NCBI GenBank assembly: GCA_951812925.1
Contig: OX638371.1
Span: forward strand, 113,607,124 to 113,671,123
Direction of reading: 5' to 3'
Source: Calliopum simillimum
Taxonomy: Eukaryota; Arthropoda; Insecta; Diptera; Lauxaniidae
Length of the DNA stretch: 64,000 nucleotides
The notes below the pieces were generated by a model. It was not told the DNA's origin, did no database searches, and saw only the letters and a program-made list of their open reading frames with translations. Shown here one piece after another: positions 22,419-33,700 of the stretch. The position numbers and the translations under genes were made by a program. Every line of letters starts with the position of its first letter. Position 1 is the first letter of the stretch.

Positions 22419-23270
22419 TTAACCCTAGAACCGTGCATGGTCTGGCCAACCTATTTTCGTGTTTCTGGGCACTCAGTGCCCATTGTGTATTTTGTATGGG
22501 GATAACTGGAAAGTTCAAAATTTTTTAAAGAAACTTATGTTTTTTTTATTCAAATACAACTTTTTTATACATTTTATATTTTTTTATTGAGCGTTTATTT
22601 ACATATAGTCACTCTTAGTCCAGATTCACGAAAGTGCAAATTTTTCAGTTTTGCACTAATGTGGTTTTCTTATACAAAATGATTCAATAAAGTTAAGCCA
22701 GAAGTATGAAAGCTATATCTGAAGTGGTTTAATAGCAAATGCAAAGTTTATGACACGAAAAAGCAAAATTTACATATAATTTTCATATTTAAAAAAATTT
22801 CAAATAGCAATTATTTTCACATTCGTGAATCTGGCCTAAGAGTGACGATATGTACGTATGAGTTAGCCTATTATATAAAAAAAAATATTTATGTGTGAAA
22901 AAAGTGTAACGATGTGTGTAAATTAAAGTGGTCGTTATATGCAAGGTCACGATGGATGATCGTCAATAACCTCTAAATGTCGAATATGAATTTCCCTGAT
23001 TTTTTCAAATTTTTATGTTGAGCGCTGATGGCTCTATTCGACCCTGATTGGCATATTCCCATAACACGAAAATGAGGTTTCTCGCCTTTTATTTATTTTT
23101 ATTTTACTTATACCTAAATCTTATCCAAACTAAGTTTTTTTAAGTAGTAAAAAGTTCAATCTATTGAAAAACGATGAGATCTGGCACTCGTTTCAAACAA
23201 TTTGGGGCTTAAAAACAACACTGAAAATTGGTTTGGGCACCCAGTGCCCATAACACGGTTCTAAGGTTAA
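22419..23270. mobile_element. piggyBac-like MITE, 844 bp, with nested MITE
   Basis: TTAA flanks both sides (22419-22422, 23267-23270). The ends are CCCTAGAACCGTG and, inverted, CCTTAGAACCGTG. Sub-terminal palindromes GGGCACTCAGTGCCC (left) and GGGCACCCAGTGCCC (right) sit inside each end. A second element with ~23-bp inverted ends (CACTCTTAGTCCAGATTCAC) is nested at about 22608-22845. There is no transposase. The terminal sequence differs from the Fanzor element, so it is another piggyBac-type family. Confidence 0.75.
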
Positions 23271-23559
23271 GAAAAAAACCTTCAAATCCTAGAAATGTAG
23301 GTATTCGATTCTTAATTCGTTTCTCATATTTTAGGAAGGCTCTGTAAAAATTTCCATGTTTTGATCTACGATATCTACAAATTAACTCAATGAATATTTG
23401 GAATTTTTCGGTGTACGAGGAGTCATTTATTAAAGTTACAACATTTTTAAGAAATTGTAAAAAAAACGAACTTTTTTCCATAATTGAGACTCCACCTCCC
23501 TGTATAAGCACAAGAACACTGAATCCCCCTTCTAGGTATGCTAGGTATACTCTCTTATA

Positions 23560-24270
23560 GCCTGATGATTTGTTTTGTGATTTACGTAAATTTTTAGATT
23601 TATTTGACGTTAAAAACATGATGAATGAGGTGAGTAACGGCTAAATCACTTCATAAGCCATTAGCTATTATACTACATTTCCACCAGAGATTAAGCTGTG
23701 ATGAAATTTATAAATCTAACCTTTAAATACTACCCGTTTCCACCGGCCGAAAGAGATTTATTTCGGGCAGTACATGTCATAAGCTGGAAAATTAAAGTTG
23801 TTCTTCCTTTTCTTCTTAACATCTTTCTTTTTGGTTTTTTTTTATTACATTTAATGCCAATTGTTCAAAAGTACCCAACAACAGAAGATTTGTTTAGGTT
23901 TATATGAAGAGTTAAAATAAATCTCGTCAGAAGTAGATTTATTTTTGTAAAGTAAATCACGTGATTTAAAGCCTGTTTCCACCAAAGATTTATGACCTCA
24001 TTCATCATGTTTTTAACGTCAAATGAATTTGAAAATTCTCGTAAATCACTAAATAAATCTTCGATGGAAAGATGCTATTTCGCTCAGATTGAGTGTTAAA
24101 TCTGGAAACAGCCTAAAATCACCTCACAGTATTATTCTACGTTACCACTGGAATTTATGAGGTGATTTAGAAAGAGCCTTGGAAACAGCCTTAAATAACT
24201 GCATAAATCTCCGGTGGAAACGTAGTATAATACTGTGAGCTGATTTAAGGCTGTTTCGAGATTTAGCACT
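23560..24270. repeat. Composite repeat with GATTTA/CACC-type inverted units
   Basis: Several inverted units share ATACTACATTTCCACC-like, TCTCCGGTGGAAACGTAGTA and GACGTTAAAAACATGATGAA blocks (for example 23600-23700 against 24000-24020 and 24200-24250). A shorter relative lies at 57075-57195. This looks like nested copies of one palindromic MITE family. It is non-coding. Confidence 0.5.
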
Positions 24271-24286
24271 CAATCTGGGCGTAATA

Positions 24287-24885
24287 GCACGAACCACAAA
24301 ATAAAAAATATGGTATGGTTTTTGGTGTGCTTTAAACGAATCCGAGGTCAGAATTTATACATCACCCTCAGATTTTGAGGGATCCTTGCTTAAAGTTGCA
24401 GAAAGCCCTGTTTTCAGCCTTATGGCGCAGTTCCAGGAAATGGTGTAGTTCCAATTTTTCAATGTCATCGAATAGCCACAATCTTCCTTATAAAACTATG
24501 CTTTCCAACTTTTCCTATTGTACTCTTACTTACTTTCAGAGTTATCTTTGAAGTAAATTGATTTTACGCTACAATTATAATGTAGTGCTTCGTATGGAGG
24601 TTGAGATACGTTTACTTCAAACGGTGATATCTCGGGAAGCAAAAGTCCAATCGAAAAAATTAGAAGGTATAGTTTAATATAAGGAAGACTATGGCTATTC
24701 GATGCCATTGAAAAAATGTAACTACATCATTTCCTGGAACTGCGCCACAAAGCTGAAAACAGGGCTTTCTGCAACTTTAAGCAAGGATCCCTCAAAATCT
24801 GAGGGTGATATATAAATTCTGACCTCGGATTCGTTTAAAGCACACCAAAAACCATACCATATTTTTTATTTTGTGGTTCTGTGCT
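24287..24885. mobile_element. Foldback element with ~270-bp arms
   Basis: The left sequence from CACGAACCACAAAATAAA to about 24500 is the near-exact complement of about 24680-24885. The spacer is ~150 bp. It is non-coding, and a transcript would form a long hairpin. Confidence 0.75.
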
Positions 24886-24904
24886 GTCGCCTAAATTGAT
24901 ATGA

Positions 24905-26815
24905 AAATAATTTGGGCGTTATTTCGTTTTTGGGCGTTATTTCCGCACTATACATGTAAAGTATATAGAATCATAAAACCTACTTGTATATTCATAAGAA
25001 TAGCTCTTAAAATGTATTCTCAAGGCTAGTCATAGGGCTTTTTTTTTTTGTACAATGCGATCGACTACATAATTTATTATAAAAAAAATAAAATGTTTTT
25101 TTGCAAACTATAAAAAAAGTAATTTCAGTCGCGTGTCAGTTTTTGATACATTTGATATGCTGAAATAGACATTACTTAATCAAAGCAATGTCAGGTGATT
25201 TCAGAACAAACCGTGATCATCATTTTATTCACTGCTGATAAGCTGAAGTAATTGCAAATAATTTAATGAAAACAAAATTTAGGTACATAGTTCGCTAATA
25301 TATTTGCGTAATAAGTTCTTCATTTTGAAGCTTTTGAAATGTCAGTATTGTTAAGATCAGGAGCTTATCAAAATCATGAGGATGTATTTTCGCCACAGCA
25401 ACAAGTATTTTTTGCGTTCTAATTTCGGAGGAGATTAATGATCATATAAGATCGTATGAGTTCAACAGCAAGTTTCGAATGAGTGGTAAACATGTGATAT
25501 TGATAATTTTGTGATTGACATTGAATTTGATGGCGTTAGCTATCATTTATTAGTGTTTTTTTCTAAAGCAAATTGATCTCACAAAGTTTTGGATATAAAA
25601 TCTATCCTGAAACAATAAGGCATTGGATGAAACATAAAAATTTCAAATTTGAAATTTTTGATTTTAAAATATGTATTTACAAAGAAAAAAAGATGCGTTC
25701 TTGATTTATTGTCAAATATTTCTGATGTACAAAACTTTCCTATAGGTGCTATATCACATGGAAGTATGTGTGATCGGGGAAAATGTTGAGGGGAAAAAAT
25801 GGTGGCCCTTCGAACATCTAATCCCCAGGGATGGAGATAGATAGGTAAGTATGTGCGGGTAAAATATTGAGGTGAAAAAATAAAAAAGTTTGCTTGTACA
25901 TTCTGCCCTGGAAGAACTGGGAAAATTACATAAATGGGTAAATAAGGGATAGGTAGATATGTCCTGGAAAAATATTGAGGCCACTCCTTGGCAGCTATAG
26001 GGCTATCCTTCAATCGTCCTAACATATTCTTGAACTTTGACCCCGATGAGACGCCACTAAACATCATTCAATCCGCCAAAATTTTTTGGCTCACGCAATA
26101 TTTGATCACACCTTACAAAATAAAAGGTTGTAGCGTATTTGGTTTTTTAATTGCGTAATCTCTAATGGTTGTATTTTTCATTCTCACGAGTTCTTTAGCT
26201 TATAGTTTTTGGTATTATAGAACAATGTATATTTCAGGAACTTAAGTCCCTAAGAGTCAATTTAACCGCTCCGTAAAGCATGCCGACCGGGACGTTGAAA
26301 ACACTTTTCATAAATATCTTTTATAATCGTTCGTTCGTAAGAAATACGAAAGTGGTATTATAGAATTCGAATCGTTATGAACGTAAATCAAAAATTCGCG
26401 TAGTAGCATCAAATTCGAAACTTAAAAATTTCCTTATTTTATACGACTAGACTTGGTTACCAAAGAAATATCGTAATGCTATTTAAAATGTACTTTAAAA
26501 TAACGCCCAAAAACAAAAACGAAATATCGCCAAATTATTATCACATAAATTTGGACGATAATCATTTTGAAAATAACGCCCAAAAAATAAAATGACGTAA
26601 TAACGCCCAAAATAAAAACTAAATAACGCCCAAAATATATGAAATAACGCTCAAAAACAAAAACGAAATAAAGCCCAAATTATTTTCATATAAATTTGGG
26701 CGGTAATCATTTTGAAAATAACGCCCAAAAATTTATTTCTATGAAAATAAAAAAACGAATAAAGTTATTACGTCATTTTATTTTTTGGGCGTTATTTCCT
26801 AACGCCCTTTAAAAT
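24905..26815. repeat. Region bounded by arrays of the GGGCGTTATTTC motif
   Basis: Two copies of GGGCGTTATTTC lie at about 24917-24950. About eight complementary copies (AATAACGCCC(A)AAAA and variants) lie at 26510-26815. The centre (25000-26450) has no gene. The clustering at both ends of a ~1.9 kb stretch suggests element ends. Related weak copies lie at 43555-43690. Confidence 0.5.
25755..25985. repeat. Three degenerate ~95-bp repeats
   Basis: The block AAGTATGTG...GGGGAAAATGTTGAGG recurs three times, at about 25763, 25850 and 25955, with a GGTAAAATATTGAGG-type core. Open frames here are shadows of the repeat. Confidence 0.4.
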
Positions 26816-27771
26816 CTACAAATTTTGTATTCAATAATATCACTTTCGTAGTTCTTACGATTTTTTCATATGGCTATATCTCGGTAACAAGCCGAGATAT
26901 TGTTTTGATGACTTCAGCAATGTTGTAGCTATTGTATAGAAGAAAAAAATGCCGAACAAACTTAACAGAAAAAAATTCATCTAATGCCTAAAAATCGCAA
27001 AAATGACCATAAAATCCTTATATGAGTCAATTTTGCAAAACGCTCTGGCAAAATTACTTGTTTCGGCGAGTACTTCGACGCCTTATAACGGATTTTAGTT
27101 CACTTTTCATGTGTCGCACTGTGTTATTAGAATATAATAAAATTAAATTCTTCCCATACAAAAACGACCGACCCTAATATACAATTTGTATGAAAAATTC
27201 ATTTATGAAAGAACGGACATTGTCTAAGAAAAGTAAGGAAGAGATTTATATTAAAAAGTTGTATCTACAGCTTGCAAAAAAGTTTTCGGTTTCTACTTTC
27301 GTGTGGTATACATTAATTTTTTACTGGGACTATACTGAATAGAGCGCGGTATGAGAAGCATTGACATTGAAAAAAGCTTCATTGTTTCGATCTCTGTTTA
27401 TTTGTCAGTGACTTTCGCAGCTGTTGGGAGCTTTTTTTGCGCGCTTTTATAACCGTAATTTCTCACCCTAACGACTGAAACATTTCATGAAAAATTCGAA
27501 ACTAAAAACATTTCACATTTAGTACGCGAGAATTATTCACGTCGTTTAGACGCAACGGTTAAGCGTACAAAGTCGCGAGTACAAAACCAAATTAACTAAA
27601 ACTATTAATATATAAGAAAATAAATCCCATATAAAGACATACGGATATTTACCTAGTGTTTATTTAAAATAAATAAAATAAGTTGCTGACAGTGAAGTTC
27701 AGGAGAGTAAATAAATAAAAGTGAATCTTTTGTTTTTCTTTTGAAACAGTGAAAAAATCATAATATACAAA
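26816..27771 (+). other. Upstream region of acetyl-CoA synthetase
   Basis: No other gene is seen. An initiator-like TCAGTGAC occurs near 27411, about 360 bp before the ATG. It could mark transcription start, but no TATA box is obvious. The ATG context (TACAAAATGCC) is good for a fly. Confidence 0.3.
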
Positions 27772-30700
27772 ATGCCATCAGAAAAATCGATTTATATTCC
27801 TAATCCGGCCATTAGCCGAAATGCCTACATCTCTAGCATGGATGAATATCATAAATTCCATAAAGAGTCACTGGACAATCCCGAAGAGTTCTGGTCACGT
27901 GTGGCTAAGCAATTCCATTGGGAAACCCCAGCTGAACCGAAAAAATTTTTGCAATATAACTTCAATATCTCGAAGGGTCCCATATCGATTAAATGGATGG
28001 AGGGAGCCTCAACTAACATTTGCTATAACCTCTTGGATCGTAATGTTCGCAACGGTTTAGGAGATACAATCGCTTTCTATTGGTAAGTATTGTAGAATTC
28101 AAGAAACATATTTTTTAGAATCAAAATTAAAGAGAAATGAAATATTTTCTGCATAATCACAATGACGCATTTAAGGTTTTGCCTTGGAATTTTCTTTTTG
28201 GCTTATTGATTTTTATATGAGTCCCCCCTCTTTCATTGCTCGCCTCTCTTGTTGTTACGTTGTTACGAAATCCTGTCAGCATCGCGCATGGCGTGTGGTA
28301 GGATGAAATTTTACATCTGTTTCCAGCACAATTCGATATTTAGTGGGGTAGCAGATACATAGGTCAGGGGTTGACAAGGATAAAAAATGACATGGTGAAT
28401 TTTAAGGTCACATGTTTTGTATAGATGTGTTGGACTTATAAACTTCTATAGTGCATTGCTTTATTTTAAAATTAGTCATTACAATATATTTTATGACCAC
28501 TAATCAAAAGTGTTACCGATAGGTGTGTAAATGTCATATTTTTGTTTAAAATTAAGAAAATATTTCTCTCAAATGTAAAGTTCGAAGTAATTAAGTTATA
28601 CTTGAAATTTAAATGATTTTTATTGCGCAGTTGGTATCATATTCAGCACACAATGCACTGTGGAACTCAATTATGATAATCTTCAGGAAACTCAAAATGT
28701 AAATTTTTTGGGTTTTTCAAATTTTTTTATTTTCTATTATTAACCACCATATGATTTTTTACAAGAGGTTTCTTTCTAACCGGGGAACTGAACCTAAATA
28801 TTTTTTGTTACATTATTTCACTGATTTATGTTCAAAATTAAACATCTTAATTCTTTCTAGTGTAACACTGAAAATTGGAACGATTCCAAAGATATTTCAT
28901 ACAAAAATTTAACTTCAAAGTGCAAAATTCTTAGCTTCCTGGCATGTCTCTCTTTCGAATTTAAACTTCTAATGTCAAATATTGCTAATATATCGTCGGG
29001 TTAAAACTACAATTAGACATCTACATATATTGATGTTTTGAGCTAAGCATACAGAAGCATGAAGAAAAACGGCTCTATACTCCAGTTAAGTTGGTTTTTT
29101 GAAATGTAGTCACCATCCAATTTTATATAAAGAATAAAAAGCAGAAAACTTCAAAATCCCATACAAAACACAAATTTCAAAAAACTTAAAAAGCTTTTTT
29201 CTCAAAACATGAAAAACGTAGATGTCTAGTTGTGCTTTTAACCCGACGATATTAAAAATGAGTAGTGTAATCAATAGTGTTTCAATGTAAGTAAGTGTCA
29301 AATTCTGCTACTACATAACATTATTGTTATTGAACTTTGTCAATCGACTTTTACCTCAGCCTCCTGGTACAACAAAACATTTAAAAATTTTTTTGCGGTT
29401 AGTCATATCTTCAGATCCCTTTCTAGCAAGTATTTTTGTTAAAAATGCATTTCTTAGGTAATTTTTATTACATTTACAGGTTATACATCCATAGCATTTT
29501 AATGTATAATTCCATAGTTATATCGTTCACCGTTATACGTTTTTTTTACTTCTCAGAAGATTTATTGTCTGAGAAGTAAAAAAACCTCAGCCTCCTAGCC
29601 TCTGTCTCCTTGAACCTTAAAGATAAAATTTTTATTTTTTAGTAGTAAAAATAATTGGGTTTTGACAATCAGCGTCTAATAAGATTATTTCCTTAGGTAC
29701 TCAGTCTTCTTAGCTCATTTGTTTTTAAATCGCCATAAAATTAAAAATTACTTTTTAGACAATAAGGTACTGACTGACTGAAATATATTATGAACACAAC
29801 CTGCAATAAATTAAATTGTAGCACTTTGACTTAAAAAATATAAATTTGAGACATCTCAAATGAATTGAAGGAAGAACGTAGAAATTGTAAACCACACCCA
29901 AATTTCAAGTTTAGTTCAGTGAAATACATAAAACATTCTGTTTTAAAAAAATGAGTTCCCTAAATTTTTATATAGGAAATTTCCGGTACTACAAAATTGT
30001 GGATCAACATTTTTCTTTAGGAGTAACCATTACCTAGCGAGATATTTGAAAAAACTAATTTTCGCGTCTTTTGAGCCTGAATAACTTTCTATGCGGCAGA
30101 ATTTCGTAGTCAAATCAATTCAATTTCAAAATTTAGTTTTGATTATATTTTTTTTTGCGAAAATACACGCTTGACATTTCGTCGGCTGAGTATTATTTTG
30201 CCGTAAACGCCATTTCGTTGAAAAGTAAAAGCACGTAACATGTGTAGAGACGAGCACAAGTTATCTGCTTTTGCTTTTTCAACGAAGTGGCGTTTACGGC
30301 AAAATAATACTCAGCCGACGATTTGTAAATGAACAAAATAATTTCATAATTTTTAAAATACTAGTATCGCTCAGTAGTCAAAAATCGAACACAAATAACT
30401 TAAATAGTTTAAGTAGGTACTTTTTGAAAACTTAGTCATTTTTTGCTATTCGGTATGTACAAAATAGGAAAGCTCGTTTATCATCACTGGTACATTCAAA
30501 AGCGAAACGTAAACAAAACAAAAAATTTGAAGTCACTGTTTTGTTTTTGTCTTTCTCTTTGCGTTTCATCCTGTGTTCAATTCGGTGTGAACGCGTATTT
30601 TATTGTTTATATTGAAAAAGTTTTTGTTTTTGTTTGCCTGGCTTAAAGGCAACATATTAAAATAATCTAATTTTAATAGTATATACCTCAAAGTCGTACA

Positions 30701-33700
30701 CCATTTCTAACGTAGTAAAAAAGGGTCAAGAATTTTGCTCTTGCATATCATAAGGTTGCGAAGCTTCTGAGAGGTCATAGAGGTATACTAGACTAACAAA
30801 AAATTGCACCTGGGGGGTCTAATATATACTACTGTGGAGTTATAGGGATAAAACTGATTTTCTGATTTGTTTCACAAAAAAAAAAAAAAAAAATAAAAAA
30901 TTTATTGGGGCACCCTAACGTCTTAGAGAAAACATTAATAGAAGAAAGTTTTAGCTAATTAATTGTATGTGCTTTTTTAAGAGTGTAATTGGTTCATAGG
31001 GTCTGAAAGGATTTCGCAAAGTTCTAGACCTTTAAAGTGGATATTTAAATTTTTTTTTTCCAATTTTTTGACTTTGGTGGCAATTTTAATATAAAAAGCC
31101 CTATTCACAAAATCAACGTGCAATTGATAGTTTATTTTTGCAACGTGATCAACAGCGCGCAAAGGCTGACGGCTTAGCTTATATGGGTGAATATCCATCA
31201 ATAGTGCTATGGATGGATTAGGTGACAGTGGTGGTGGTTTTAGTTTTTTAGTGATTTTAGTTTTTACCTTACACTAGCGGTCCCGGCAAACGTTGTTCTG
31301 CCCTTTTTCAATAGGAGGCACGATGAGTTCGATTTGAACGAAAGCTGCTATAGGTGCAGGGATTTATAATTTAAACAAATTTTTTCCTATAGCGTATATG
31401 CGCGCAACGCATGTGAGTAACTCATGTGTTACATAGAAGAGTTTTTTTTACCGACCTCAAATTAAAAAATTGGTGAAACAAATGTACTACCGAATTAAAA
31501 CAAATTTAATGAAGATTTCAAAAAAAATTATAAAAGAGTATGTTAATAGGACTTTTTTCATACTAAAATGGCCACCAAAGTCAAAAAGAGGAAAAATATA
31601 ATTTCAAATATCAAGTTTAAAGATCTAGAACTTTGCAAAATTCTTTTAAGCCCTATAAACCAAATACACTCTTTTAAAGCAGGTGCAATTTTTTGTTAGT
31701 ATAGGCCTCTTCTACCACCTAGCAGAAGCTTCGTGCGATAAGCCTCATATAGATTTGAAAAAAATGGCTGCTCATATACGGTTTTTTTTTTACATCAACT
31801 TCCTTCCAAGACTTACAAAAGATCACACTTTTTTAAAAATTATTTTTCTTCAAATTAAGTACCAAAATCAAAAACTGCTAAAAAAAATAAGATATTTTTT
31901 AAACGAAAAAGTATCGAAAAAAGTACAATTGTATTGAATTTGCACACACTGCCTCACTTATGCGGGGGAAACCAATTAAGCGGGGTTCAATTACTGTAAT
32001 TTTGTCGAAACATCAAAGACAGCGTTTATATCTAAAACCTGATTTTTTTAACAACCTGTTTTGCGAAAATACGATTTAAGTAAGTTAAGCTCCCTTTTTC
32101 TATGCCAGGTCTTATATCTAATATTTTTATTAATAAAATGGATTCAACGATTTCTTTGTAGATAACACTAAGCATAAAGCAAAATGTCAATAACCACTAC
32201 GGACGTTATTTAATTAACATTTTTTTATAAGTTATTTATTATTAATTAGCTGTCAATATATAATTAACATAGATATTAACGTATATATAATACATATGTA
32301 TATGTGAAAGCGTAAATGAAGATTTGGTAAAAAATAAATCAAACATGTCCATGACTTTGAAATGGCCTAGTTTTATGTTTAGCTTGAGTGTTTTTGATAA
32401 AAAAAAAAACCCGTTTGTAATAACATTTGAAAACCCCCCTTATATTTACATTTTTTTTCACATTTATGTAGGTAAGTAATTAGGTGTTCAAATAAATAAA
32501 TCAAATAAATATGTATGAAAACTTTTCCAACATTGTTGCCGCGCTTGAAAATAAACGGAAAAAGAAAAAAGGCAAAATTTTGTACTTGATCGCTTTAACT
32601 GAGTTCAACGTATTTAAGTATATGGAATTAAATTAAAAATGAAATCGATACAATAAATTAGTTCCGATTCTACCGCTAAAAATCTTGTTTTGCATGGGAA
32701 CTTTTTTTCGTTTTGTTGCTTTCAAATTAATAAAAGAAAACGCAAATACTTAATAAGGATTCAAAAAGTAAAAGACGATCAGGCATGTTCCGAAATCGGT
32801 GTTTATGGTTTTATCGTTCGATTCACCATTTTCATCAAAAAACTTCCGAAATGAAAAGTTATGGAAACCACGCGGATTTTGGAACAGACCAGAATATACG
32901 TAATTATTGAAAATTTTTTTCATTTTCGGTTTATTTTAAAGGATGTGCCATACCCTTTTGTTGCCTAAGTCGCCCAGAACTTGATTTGTATTTTACTAAT
33001 ATTTTGGGCTTTACCTAAATTGAATCAAACAGAACACTTATTTGATAGTCTGACCGACTCTGAAAAAACAAGAAGAATAATTCCAAACCTTAACTCTTAA
33101 TATATCCGGAGGCTATCGGGAGAGCTCGTTCAAATTTGAGTTAAGGACCGTGCCATTATTTATGAGTACAGTAAAAATGCATTACATTTTAATAGTAATA
33201 AATTATAATTTTTGTTTACACGAATACTCTGATACATCAGATGCTTATGTCAACTTTCATTAAGATATTTAATTAAATTTGCTCCCCTGAACCCATTTTT
33301 CTAACCTTTTTCTTTACGTCCTTCATTAAATTTTTTGCCAACCTTTCTCCACGCTTCTTGACCACACGGTTCCAGTTGTGTTTAAACTTTTTTACTGAAT
33401 CTGCGGGCTTACATGTTTGCTTTAAATCTCTTTTTATAATTGCCCAAAATCTTTCTATTGGACGAAGTTCTGGGCAGTTTGGTGGGTTAAGCTCTTTCTT
33501 TACATAATCAAGATTTTCACTATCGTACCAATTTACCACGGAAGATGAATAGTGACAGGAAGCAAGGTCAGGCCAAAAAAGTGGCTTATTAGAGTGCTCT
33601 TTAATAAACGGAAGAAGTCTCTTCTTAAGACACTCCTTGAGGTATATTTCTTGGTTCATTGTTTTGTTTGTGACGAAAGGAGAAGAAACCTTACCGCACT

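Noticed and set aside
23209..23619. 136-residue minus-strand frame
   Set aside because: It crosses the terminal repeat and TTAA border of the piggyBac-like MITE and runs into a second repeat, so it is a chance frame.
24526..24708. Frame with a signal-peptide-like start
   Set aside because: It lies in the centre of a foldback element; the hydrophobic run is a by-product of AT-rich DNA.
25579..26067. 162-residue minus-strand frame
   Set aside because: It is created by the three degenerate repeats (FSPQYFTRTYLPI occurs repeatedly). The repetitive, aromatic composition does not look like a real protein.
29539..29585. microRNA precursor
   Set aside because: The stem is only ~18 bp with a T/A-only base. 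It is too short for a typical precursor.
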